Assembly: GCA_934317005.1 (NCBI GenBank)
Contig: CAKREB010000014.1
Span: 1-64,000 of the forward strand
Length of the DNA stretch: 64,000 nucleotides
Reading direction: 5' to 3'
Source of the DNA: an uncultured Lachnospiraceae bacterium
GTDB lineage: Bacteria > Bacillota > Clostridia > Lachnospirales > Lachnospiraceae
Shown here: in pieces, positions 43,528 to 51,273 of the stretch
How the letters are laid out: every line of letters begins with the position of its first letter
Numbering within the stretch: the first letter of the stretch is position 1
Position numbers and translations under genes: made by a program
The notes under the pieces: model-generated
Database searches by the model: none
Told to the model about the DNA's origin: nothing
What the model saw: only the letters and a program-made list of their open reading frames with translations

Positions 43528-43577
43528 CAATAAAAAATATGGTATCACGCATCAGATGCGTAGAATGGAGGAAAATA

Positions 43578-44012
43578 ATGGATACAATTCAGGTAATTTA
43601 TTGGACACAGTCAGGAAATACACTTGCAATGGCAGAGGCGGTTGCAAAGGGGATTGAAGCAGCAGGAAAGACCGCAAACGTTGTGGATGTAACAGCAATC
43701 GCACCGGCAGATTTAAAGGAAGAGGCAGGCTTTGCGATCGGTTGCCCGGCAATGGGAGCAGAAGTCTTAGAGGAATCTGTGATGGAACCGTTTGTAGCAG
43801 AGTTAGAGTCGATGATCTCAGGTAAGAAGGTTGCTCTCTTTGGTTCTTATGGCTGGGGAGACGGTGAATGGATGCGTGACTGGGAAGACCGTATGAAAGG
43901 TGCCGGTGCAACTTTGGTAAATGGTGAAGGCGTGATCTGTCAGGAAGCACCGGATGACGATGCTGTACAGGAGTGTGAAGCACTTGGAAAAGCTTTGGCA
44001 GAGAGTGTTTAG
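43578..44012 (+). CDS. Flavodoxin
   Basis: A 144-residue short-chain flavodoxin. The FMN phosphate loop WTQSGNTLAMAE (about 9-20) follows the first strand, and LFGSYGWGDGEWM is the second FMN loop. It replaces ferredoxin as an electron carrier, usually when iron is low. GGAGG seven bases before ATG 43578 decides the start. Its place after the candidate iron operator fits that use. Confidence 0.93.
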   Translation: MDTIQVIYWTQSGNTLAMAEAVAKGIEAAGKTANVVDVTAIAPADLKEEAGFAIGCPAMGAEVLEESVMEPFVAELESMISGKKVALFGSYGWGDGEWMRDWEDRMKGAGATLVNGEGVICQEAPDDDAVQECEALGKALAESV

Positions 44013-44029
44013 GAAAGGAAACAAAAACG

Positions 44030-44311
44030 ATGAGTGTGGTTATTGTAGGTGGTCATGATCGTATGGTACAGCAGTATAAAAAAATTTGTAAGGCGTATCA
44101 TTGTAAGGCAAAAGTGTTTACACAGATGAGTGCAAGATTAAGTGAACAGATTGGAAGTCCGGATCTGTTAATTCTTTTTACTAATACGATTTCACATAAA
44201 ATGGCACATTGTGCTGTAACAGAAGCAAATAAGAAAAATACAGATATTGTTCGATGTCATACAAGCAGTGGTACTGCTCTCCATGAGATTTTAAAGGAAG
44301 CATGTTGTTAA
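44030..44311 (+). CDS. DUF2325 domain protein
   Basis: A 93-residue protein of the DUF2325 family: VVIVGGHDRM at the start, then LLILFTNTISHKMAHCAV and VRCHTSSGTALHEIL. It ends in Cys-Cys. The family has a small Rossmann-like fold; no reaction is known, but it often sits beside feo and flavodoxin genes. It is 17 bases after flavodoxin, so co-transcribed. Confidence 0.85.
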   Translation: MSVVIVGGHDRMVQQYKKICKAYHCKAKVFTQMSARLSEQIGSPDLLILFTNTISHKMAHCAVTEANKKNTDIVRCHTSSGTALHEILKEACC

Positions 44312-44346
44312 AAGCCAAAGAAAACGATGTTCTTGCAAATTTGCAC

Positions 44347-44394
44347 TTGACAAATATAACCATTCAACATATAATACCTATAAAAGATATAGGT
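44347..44394 (+). promoter_or_regulatory. cysK promoter with CymR-like dyad
   Basis: TTGACA (44347-44352), 17-base spacer, TATAAT (44370-44375). Directly after the -10, ACCTATA (44376-44382) is inverted at TATAGGT (44388-44394), a 19-bp dyad placed for repression. AATACCTATAAA is shared with the metY promoter region. Confidence 0.8.
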
Positions 44395-44431
44395 TAGTAG
44401 GAAAAACGTATTGAGAAAGGATGGTTATCAT

Positions 44432-45367
44432 ATGAGTCAGATTAAAGAAAGTGCAGCAGAGTTAATTGGAAATACACCGATCATGAAACTGAACCGTTAT
44501 TCAGAGAGCGCAGGAATAAAGGACGTTACAGTTTTAGCAAAGTTAGAGTATTTGAATCCGGCAGGTTCTGTTAAGGATCGTATCGCTCTTGCCATGATCG
44601 AGGATGCAGAAAAGAAGGGGCTTTTAAAGCCGGGTGCTACAATTATTGAGCCAACTTCCGGAAACACAGGAATCGGTTTGGCATCCGTAGCAGCAGCAAA
44701 AGGCTACAAGGCAGTTCTTACTTTGCCGGATACGATGAGCTTGGAGAGAAGAAATCTTTTAAAGGCATATGGTGCAGAGCTTGTATTGACAGAAGGTACA
44801 AAGGGAATGAAAGGTGCCATTGCCAAAGCAGAGGAGTTAAAGGAGCAGACACCGGGATCTGTGATTCTCGGACAGTTTGATAATCCTGCAAATGCAGAGG
44901 CTCATAAGAAGACAACAGGACCTGAAATCTGGGAACAGACAGAAGGTAAGGTAGATATATTTGTTGCAGGTGTTGGAACAGGTGGTACGATCACAGGTGT
45001 TGGTGAGTACTTAAAGGAAAAGAATCCTTCCGTACAGGTTGTAGCGGTTGAACCTGCCACAAGCCCGGTATTGTCCAAAGGAGAAAGTGGACCACATAAG
45101 ATTCAGGGAATCGGTGCCGGATTTGTGCCAAAGGTATTAAACACAGAAGTATATGATGAAGTTATTGCGATTGAAAATGAAGATGCATTTACAGAGGGCA
45201 GAAATTTTGCAGTCAGTGAGGGTATTCTGGTTGGTATTTCGTCCGGTGCAGCTTTAAAGGCAGCTAAGATTTTAGCAGACAGACCGGAAAACAAAGGCAA
45301 GACGATCGTAGTACTTCTGCCGGACTCAGGTGACCGTTATTTATCAACATCATTATTTCAGAGATAA
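44432..45367 (+). CDS. cysK: Cysteine synthase
   Basis: PLP enzyme making cysteine from O-acetylserine and sulfide. The 311 residues have the PLP lysine in NPAGSVKDRIA (about 40-50), TSGNTG (about 70-75), the phosphate loop GTGGTITG and SSGAA near the C-terminus. AAAGGA lies upstream of ATG 44432 (spacing 11); TTG 44411 is less likely. It has its own promoter, dyad operator and terminator. Confidence 0.95.
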   Translation: MSQIKESAAELIGNTPIMKLNRYSESAGIKDVTVLAKLEYLNPAGSVKDRIALAMIEDAEKKGLLKPGATIIEPTSGNTGIGLASVAAAKGYKAVLTLPDTMSLERRNLLKAYGAELVLTEGTKGMKGAIAKAEELKEQTPGSVILGQFDNPANAEAHKKTTGPEIWEQTEGKVDIFVAGVGTGGTITGVGEYLKEKNPSVQVVAVEPATSPVLSKGESGPHKIQGIGAGFVPKVLNTEVYDEVIAIENEDAFTEGRNFAVSEGILVGISSGAALKAAKILADRPENKGKTIVVLLPDSGDRYLSTSLFQR

Positions 45368-45387
45368 TTAAAAATAAGGTTAAAGCA

Positions 45388-45426
45388 GGCTGGCATACCA
45401 AATATCAGATATGTCAGCCGTCTTTT
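45388..45426 (+). terminator. cysK terminator
   Basis: GGCTGGCAT (45388-45396) pairs with ATGTCAGCC (45411-45419), then TCTTTTT. The Rrf2 gene starts 21 bases later, so it may use readthrough. Confidence 0.8.
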
Positions 45427-45446
45427 TGGATTAAGAGAGGTAAAAT

Positions 45447-45878
45447 ATGAAGATTTCGACAAAAGGACGTTATGCCATTCGTGTCATGATCGATCTGGCA
45501 AAATACAGTAACGGAGAGTATACGCCACTTCAGGACATTGCCAAAAGGCAGGAGATTTCCGAAAAATATCTGGAAGCAATCGTATCGGTACTTAGTAAAA
45601 ATGATCTTTTACATTCTCTTCGCGGCAAAGGCGGCGGTTATAAACTGGCGAAGCCGGCATCGGATTATACAATGGGAGAAATTTTGCGCGTGATGGAGGG
45701 ACCACTGGTTCCGGTGGCATGTCTGGAAAAGAAGCCGAATCGTTGTGAAAGAGCAGCGGAGTGTGATACGATACGGATGTGGGAAGGTCTGGAACGTGTG
45801 ATCAATGAATATCTGGATTCCATCACATTGGAAGATTTAGTAGAAAACAATGACTGTGTAGATAATTATGTGATCTGA
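45447..45878 (+). CDS. Rrf2-family regulator, CymR/IscR-like
   Basis: A 143-residue winged-helix repressor. It opens MKISTKGRYAIRVMIDLA, and SEKYLEAIVSVLSK plus LRGKGGGYKLAKP are the recognition helix and wing of Rrf2. Three Cys, C-X7-C-X5-C (CLEKKPNRCERAAEC, about 92-106), sit where IscR holds a 2Fe-2S cluster; CymR of Bacillus lacks such a set. Placed between cysK and metY, it probably controls both through the dyads at their promoters. Confidence 0.9.
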   Translation: MKISTKGRYAIRVMIDLAKYSNGEYTPLQDIAKRQEISEKYLEAIVSVLSKNDLLHSLRGKGGGYKLAKPASDYTMGEILRVMEGPLVPVACLEKKPNRCERAAECDTIRMWEGLERVINEYLDSITLEDLVENNDCVDNYVI

Positions 45879-45971
45879 TCATCCCCTGAAAAATCAGGTG
45901 TGTGCGGACAAGGGGAATGGTTATAAGTTAGCACTATAAGGCGTTACAGTTTTTCAATATAACGAATACCT

Positions 45972-46009
45972 ATAAACCCATTGACAAAGTATGTTGATGG
46001 GTTTATGAT
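45972..46009 (+). promoter_or_regulatory. metY promoter inside a 10-bp inverted repeat
   Basis: TTGACA (45981-45986), 17-base spacer, TATGAT (46004-46009). ATAAACCCAT (45972-45981) is perfectly inverted at ATGGGTTTAT (45997-46006), so the arms flank the -35 and run into the -10. AATACCTATAAA at 45966-45976 matches the cysK dyad. Confidence 0.75.
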
Positions 46010-46071
46010 TCATGTAGATTAAAAAAAGAAAGGCGGGAATGGAACAGGATTCCTGTGAGAGAGGTGACAGT

Positions 46072-47382
46072 ATGGCTAAGAAAACATATGCAGAAAGAGA
46101 TTTAAAATTTGAAACAATACAGTTACATGCAGGACAGGAGCAGCCGGACCCGGTTACAGATGCCCGAGCAGTTCCTATTTATCAGACATCTTCTTATGTG
46201 TTTCACAACAGTGAGCATGCAGCAGCAAGATTTGGTCTGACAGATGCCGGTAATATTTACGGCAGATTAACAAATCCAACGGAGGATGTATTCGAACAGA
46301 GAATCGCAGCCTTAGAAGGCGGCGTGGCAGCACTTGCCGTAGCATCCGGAGCAGCAGCAATCACATATACATTTGAAAATCTGGCACAGGCTGGCGACCA
46401 TATTGTTGCAGCTAAAAATATTTATGGCGGAACATTTAATTTATTAGAGCACACATTGCCACAGTATGGTATTCAGACAACTTTTGTAGATCCATTTAAC
46501 TATGACGAGATTGAAAATGCCATTCAGGACAATACAAAGGCTGTATTTATTGAAACACTGGGTAATCCAAACTCAGATGTTGTTGATATTGAAAAGATTG
46601 CAGGAATCGCACATGCACATAAGATTCCACTTGTTATTGACAATACATTTGCAACTCCTTATCTGGTTCGCCCGATTGAGTATGGTGCTGACATTGTGGT
46701 ACATTCAGCTACGAAGTTTATCGGTGGACATGGTACTACAATCGGTGGTGTGATCGTAGACAGCGGAAAGTTTGATTGGGAAGCCAGCGGAAAGTTTGCT
46801 TCACTGACAGAGCCAAACCCAAGTTATCATGGAATCAGCTTTACAAAGGCAGTTGGCCCGGCAGCGTTCGTGACAAAGATCCGTGCCATTCTTCTTCGCG
46901 ATACCGGAGCAACATTATCACCATTCCATGCATTCTTCTTCCTTCAGGGATTGGAAACATTATCGCTTCGTGTAGAGCGTCATGTAGAGAATGCATTAAA
47001 GGTAGTAGAGTATCTGAACAAACATCCGCAGGTAGAGGCTGTTCATCATCCTTCTGTTTCTGACAATGCAGAGCAGAAAGAACTTTATAAGAAGTATTTC
47101 CCAAATGGCGGAGGTTCTATCTTTACTTTTGAGATTAAGGGAGATGCACAGAAGGCAAAGGATTTCATTGACAATCTGGAGTTATTCTCATTGCTTGCAA
47201 ACGTAGCAGATGTGAAGTCTTTGGTAATTCATCCGGCATCTACAACACATTCTCAGTTAAACGAGGAAGAGCTGTTAGATCAGGGAATTAAGCCAAATAC
47301 GATCCGTCTTTCTATCGGTACAGAAAACATTGACGATATCATTGAAGATCTGGATGAAGCTTTCAAGGCAGTACAGGAATAA
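46072..47382 (+). CDS. metY: O-acetylhomoserine sulfhydrylase (MetY type)
   Basis: A 436-residue PLP enzyme of the Cys/Met gamma family that makes homocysteine from O-acetylhomoserine and sulfide. Blocks include IYQTSSYVF, SGAAAITYTFENLAQAGDHI, the PLP-lysine stretch SATKFIGGHGTTIGGV (about 206-221) and LVIHPASTTHSQL. Length and GHGTTIGG distinguish it from cystathionine synthases. AGAGGT precedes ATG 46072. The preceding promoter lies in a dyad. Confidence 0.92.
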   Translation: MAKKTYAERDLKFETIQLHAGQEQPDPVTDARAVPIYQTSSYVFHNSEHAAARFGLTDAGNIYGRLTNPTEDVFEQRIAALEGGVAALAVASGAAAITYTFENLAQAGDHIVAAKNIYGGTFNLLEHTLPQYGIQTTFVDPFNYDEIENAIQDNTKAVFIETLGNPNSDVVDIEKIAGIAHAHKIPLVIDNTFATPYLVRPIEYGADIVVHSATKFIGGHGTTIGGVIVDSGKFDWEASGKFASLTEPNPSYHGISFTKAVGPAAFVTKIRAILLRDTGATLSPFHAFFFLQGLETLSLRVERHVENALKVVEYLNKHPQVEAVHHPSVSDNAEQKELYKKYFPNGGGSIFTFEIKGDAQKAKDFIDNLELFSLLANVADVKSLVIHPASTTHSQLNEEELLDQGIKPNTIRLSIGTENIDDIIEDLDEAFKAVQE

Positions 47383-47435
47383 AGAAACAAAAGACTGGAA
47401 AATATGATAATAGAAAGAAGGGAGGTATCTGCAAC

Positions 47436-48338
47436 ATGTTAGATGTCTTAATAATAGGTAGTGGTCCGGCAGGACTTTCGGCAGCAGTTTATGCTAAGAG
47501 AGCAAGTCTGCGTACTGTAGTCTTGGAAAAGGTGTACTATAGTACCGGTCAGATTGCGCAGAGCAGTCAGGTAGATAATTATCTTGGTCTAGTTGGAATC
47601 GGTGGCTATGAGCTTGGAACAAAATTCCGGGAGCATGCGGAAAAGCTTGGTGTAGAGTTTCAGGATGGGGAAGCAGATGGGTTTGAAGCAATCGAAGGCG
47701 GCTGGAGAGTTCTGTTAAAAGGGAAGGAACCGATTGAAGCAAAGACAGTCATTTATGCTGCAGGTGCTACCCATCGTCACTTAGGAGTTCCGGGTGAGGA
47801 GGCTTTGGAAGGCTGTGGAGTTTCTTACTGTGCAACATGTGACGGAGCCTTTTTTAAAGGAAAGAAGGTTGCAGTCATTGGCGGTGGAGATACAGCGATG
47901 GATGATGCGTTGTATCTGTCAGAGTTATGTGAAACCGTATATCTGATTCACCGCAGAAGTGAGTTCCGCGGTATGGCAGATACGCTTTCAAGGATACAGG
48001 AAAAGGAAAATATTAAGCTTGTTACAAATGCACAGATTGCATCGGTGCAGGGCGAGGGCAGGGTTACAGGCGTTGTTTTAAAGGACGGACAGGAGATTTC
48101 TGTTGATGGTGTGTTTATTGCAGTTGGTATGCAGCCGCAGACAGCGGCAGTAAAAGAAGTGGTGCATCTGGATGATCACGGTTATATCGTGGCAGATGAA
48201 ACGGGAATAACTGACGCAAAGGGATTTTTTGTTGCCGGGGATGTCCGGACGAAGGTTTTGCGGCAGGTAGTAACCGCTGTTTCTGATGGGGCAAATGCAG
48301 CATTTTCAGCTGGCGAATATCTGAGAAAAGTACATTAA
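47436..48338 (+). CDS. trxB: Thioredoxin reductase-like flavoprotein
   Basis: A 300-residue FAD enzyme. GSGPAGLSAAVYAKRAS (about 9-25) binds FAD, CATC at about 131-134 is the redox disulfide, IGGGDTAMDDA binds NADPH and FVAGDVRTKVLRQVVTA closes the FAD site. It transfers electrons to thioredoxin-like proteins. It follows metY by 53 bases and probably shares its transcript. No thioredoxin gene is near. Confidence 0.9.
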   Translation: MLDVLIIGSGPAGLSAAVYAKRASLRTVVLEKVYYSTGQIAQSSQVDNYLGLVGIGGYELGTKFREHAEKLGVEFQDGEADGFEAIEGGWRVLLKGKEPIEAKTVIYAAGATHRHLGVPGEEALEGCGVSYCATCDGAFFKGKKVAVIGGGDTAMDDALYLSELCETVYLIHRRSEFRGMADTLSRIQEKENIKLVTNAQIASVQGEGRVTGVVLKDGQEISVDGVFIAVGMQPQTAAVKEVVHLDDHGYIVADETGITDAKGFFVAGDVRTKVLRQVVTAVSDGANAAFSAGEYLRKVH

Positions 48339-48440
48339 ATTGCGAAAACGGAGCTTGATTTTTGCAAAAATATAGAAAAAGATTCAAAAAAGTATAGAAA
48401 ACTATCCTTTTGGCTAGTGTACAAATAACTTTTTTACCGA

Positions 48441-48464
48441 TATAATGTTCTCATGTGTATGAGA
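48441..48464 (+). promoter_or_regulatory. Candidate promoter with start-site dyad
   Basis: TATAAT (48441-48446) with a poor -35 (TGTACA) 17 bases upstream. TCTCAT (48449-48454) is inverted at ATGAGA (48459-48464), over the expected start. Confidence 0.5.
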
Positions 48465-48591
48465 TACATACAAACGAGAGCAATTTTTCGAATCGGGTAG
48501 TTCGGAAAGAATTAGTTAAACTTGTGCACATGGTATGAAAAAAGGGTAGTTTTTTATTGTATATGTATGTAAAAGAAGTCTCATTCATAAT

Positions 48592-48630
48592 AGGCAGAGA
48601 GGCGATGGGTACGCAATCTCTGCCTGTTTT
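48592..48630 (+). terminator. Terminator-like hairpin in regulator leader
   Basis: AGGCAGAGA (48592-48600) pairs with TCTCTGCCT (48617-48625), then GTTTTGT. It lies between the promoter at 48441 and the regulator start, so it may attenuate or end a short RNA. Nothing else was recognised in 48339-48714. Confidence 0.55.
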
Positions 48631-48714
48631 GTCTGGATGGCATGTCAGTTTTTGTGTTATGGGAGCATTTTTGGCTTCCGAAAGTTATAAGCTGTCAATG
48701 GAAATTGGCGGAAA

Positions 48715-51195
48715 ATGGAGAATGAAAGATTGAAAGAAACAAACAAGGTTAAGAAAGGCGTGAATGAAGAAAGATACGAGAAAAAAGAACATGTGGGATA
48801 TATCCGCACAAAGGCAGTAACGCAGTTATTAAAAAAAGCTGCAATATTTCGCAGTACGGTATATGTGTATGGTATCAGTGGAACAGGAAAGACGACACTT
48901 TTAAAAAATTATTTAAAGAATAAAAAGTTTCTGTATCTTAGCGCAGAAGAGCTTACGGCAGAAAATCTGGAAATTGCAGAAGGCGGCAGGCAGAAAATTG
49001 TTGTGATCGATGATCTGCATGCATTGGTAAAGGATAGACAGAGTGACGGCTACAGACAAAAGATTTTGGAACTGGTTGATCGCGATGATATCTGGCTTTT
49101 CTTATCCGGGAGAAGTCCGGTGCCGGCATGGTTGGTTCCATCAAGGCTGCAAAACAATTTTATCGTAATTGATGAAAGACAGCTTGCGTTTGGTATCAAT
49201 GAGATGCGCAGGTACTTTGAGCAGGCGGGAATTCCTATTGATGAAAAGCAGCTGCAGTGGATGCAGGAGCGCACGGGTGGCTTGCCGTTAGCGGTGGCAT
49301 TTATGACGGAAATCTGTTATGAAAATGGTGTTGATCAGATGGAGTCACTGGACTGGAAGGTTTTTGAGGAATGTTCCAGACAGACGGTTTTTCGTGTGTG
49401 GGATTATCTGGAGTATCATGTGTATGATCAATGGGATATCGAAATGCAGGAATTTCTGATGGATGTGTCGATTGTTGAAGAGTTTGACTGTCAGCTGGCA
49501 AGTATGATCACGGGAAGAAATGATGTAGAATTTCTGATCAGTCAGGCTGGCGAGTTGGGAAATTTCCTTATAGAAAAATATGTCACGGAGAATGGGAAAA
49601 ACTCCGTTTATGCCTTTCGGGATGATATGAAAAAATCAATGCGGCGCAGACTGCTGCGAAAAAAGAATGCAGATCAGCGTAAGGTTTTATACTGTAATGC
49701 CGGCCTATGCTATGAGCTGAAGGGAGAACTTACCAAAGCGCTCGCTATGTATGAGGAGGTTCATGATAAGGAAAGAATTGCATCTATTCTGATTGCAAAT
49801 GCGCGGAAAACGGTGAATAGTGCATATTATTATGAACTAAAAAAACATTATCTGGCATTGCCGGAGGAAACAATCCGTCAGAATCCGGAATTGATGTGTG
49901 GCATGTGCATGTTACAGTCGCTTTTGCTAAACAGAGAAGAGAGTGAACGCTGGTATGCAGAGTTAGAACAGTTTGCTGAGGAACGTCAGGGAAGTATGCG
50001 CAGACTGGCAAAAGGAAAACTGCTTTTTTTGGACATTGCCTTGCCACATCGTGGAAGTGTGGATATGATCAAAGTTTTGAAAAATGCGTATATTCTATTG
50101 TTGGACAGAAAAACGGTTTTGCCGGAATTTTCTGTAACAAGTAATCTGCCATCGCAGATGAATGGGGGAAAGGATTTTTGTGAGTGGAGTAAGAAAGATA
50201 GAGAACTTGCGAGAACGATTGGAAAAATTATTGAATTTGTCTTAGGAAGATATGGAAAAGGGTTAGTAAATCTTGCCTTAGCTGAGAGTTATTTTGAAAA
50301 AGGGGAGGATAGCTACGAAGTTGTGACACTGGCAAATAAAGGGCGGATGCAGGCAGAGATGGCAGGTATTTATGAACAGTGCTTTGTAGGGGATGCAATC
50401 CGGGGATGGCTTCATATTCTGAATGGAAAGCGCGAGGATGCTTTGGATCTGATGCGGAGTTTTTATAGGATGGCAGAGGGAGAAAACATTGAGAAGCTTT
50501 TGCCCAATATTGAAGCAATGCTTGTGCGGTATGACTTATATGATGGAGATATTGCATGGGTAAAGAAGTGGATGGAACAGGCACCGGATGAGGAAGTCGA
50601 ATTTATCGTGTTTGATCGTTTTATTTATCTGACAAAGATTCGCGCGTATCTGCAGTCCGGGAAAAATGAACAGGCATATAATCTGCTTCAGAAGCTGCAG
50701 TATTATGCAGAGATGATGCAAAGAACCTATATTCAGATTGAAGCAGGAATATTATTTGCGATTGTACAGTATAGGATGGAAAATGACAGCTGGGACGATA
50801 CTCTTTCGGAAGCACTGGAACGGGCGCAGGAGTATCACTTTGTACGTGTGATATCCAGAGAAGGAGCAGCTATATGGCGGCTTCTAAGAGAGACAAGCTG
50901 GAAGCCATCTGCGCAGGGAAAAGCCTTTTGGGAGCAGGTGTTAGAAGAAACGGAAAAGATGGTTCACTTCTATCCGGGGTACTTAAAGGCTGGCGTGCAG
51001 AATGTGGTTTTGGGCGAAAATGCTACAAAAATCTTAAAGCTTCAGGCAGAAGGAGTTCCGAGAAGTCAGATTGCTTTGGAACTGGGACTGACAGAAGCGA
51101 ATGTCAAATATCATATCCGTCAGACTTATAAAAAGCTGGATGTGCGTGATAAAGCTGCCGCAGTCAGTGAGGCGAGAAAACGAAAACTGATCTGA
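48715..51195 (+). CDS. MalT-like LuxR-family ATP-dependent regulator
   Basis: An 826-residue regulator of the STAND/LAL type. The P-loop GISGTGKTT (about 53-61) and Walker-B-like VVIDDLHAL (about 95-103) form the NTPase, followed by about 500 residues of helical repeats that in MalT sense the inducer, and a C-terminal LuxR helix-turn-helix (SQIALELGLTEANVKYHI, about 780-797). The ligand and targets are unknown. The SD is GGCGG, weak. It directly precedes a Csp-like protease gene, but a 78-base gap and its own leader suggest a separate unit. Confidence 0.87.
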   Translation: MENERLKETNKVKKGVNEERYEKKEHVGYIRTKAVTQLLKKAAIFRSTVYVYGISGTGKTTLLKNYLKNKKFLYLSAEELTAENLEIAEGGRQKIVVIDDLHALVKDRQSDGYRQKILELVDRDDIWLFLSGRSPVPAWLVPSRLQNNFIVIDERQLAFGINEMRRYFEQAGIPIDEKQLQWMQERTGGLPLAVAFMTEICYENGVDQMESLDWKVFEECSRQTVFRVWDYLEYHVYDQWDIEMQEFLMDVSIVEEFDCQLASMITGRNDVEFLISQAGELGNFLIEKYVTENGKNSVYAFRDDMKKSMRRRLLRKKNADQRKVLYCNAGLCYELKGELTKALAMYEEVHDKERIASILIANARKTVNSAYYYELKKHYLALPEETIRQNPELMCGMCMLQSLLLNREESERWYAELEQFAEERQGSMRRLAKGKLLFLDIALPHRGSVDMIKVLKNAYILLLDRKTVLPEFSVTSNLPSQMNGGKDFCEWSKKDRELARTIGKIIEFVLGRYGKGLVNLALAESYFEKGEDSYEVVTLANKGRMQAEMAGIYEQCFVGDAIRGWLHILNGKREDALDLMRSFYRMAEGENIEKLLPNIEAMLVRYDLYDGDIAWVKKWMEQAPDEEVEFIVFDRFIYLTKIRAYLQSGKNEQAYNLLQKLQYYAEMMQRTYIQIEAGILFAIVQYRMENDSWDDTLSEALERAQEYHFVRVISREGAAIWRLLRETSWKPSAQGKAFWEQVLEETEKMVHFYPGYLKAGVQNVVLGENATKILKLQAEGVPRSQIALELGLTEANVKYHIRQTYKKLDVRDKAAAVSEARKRKLI

Positions 51196-51273
51196 TCCGT
51201 TGAAAAAAGTATTTTGGGTATAGTATGGCAGTGACGTGCATAAGGTTAAGAAAGAATCAAAAGGACGAAGAAA

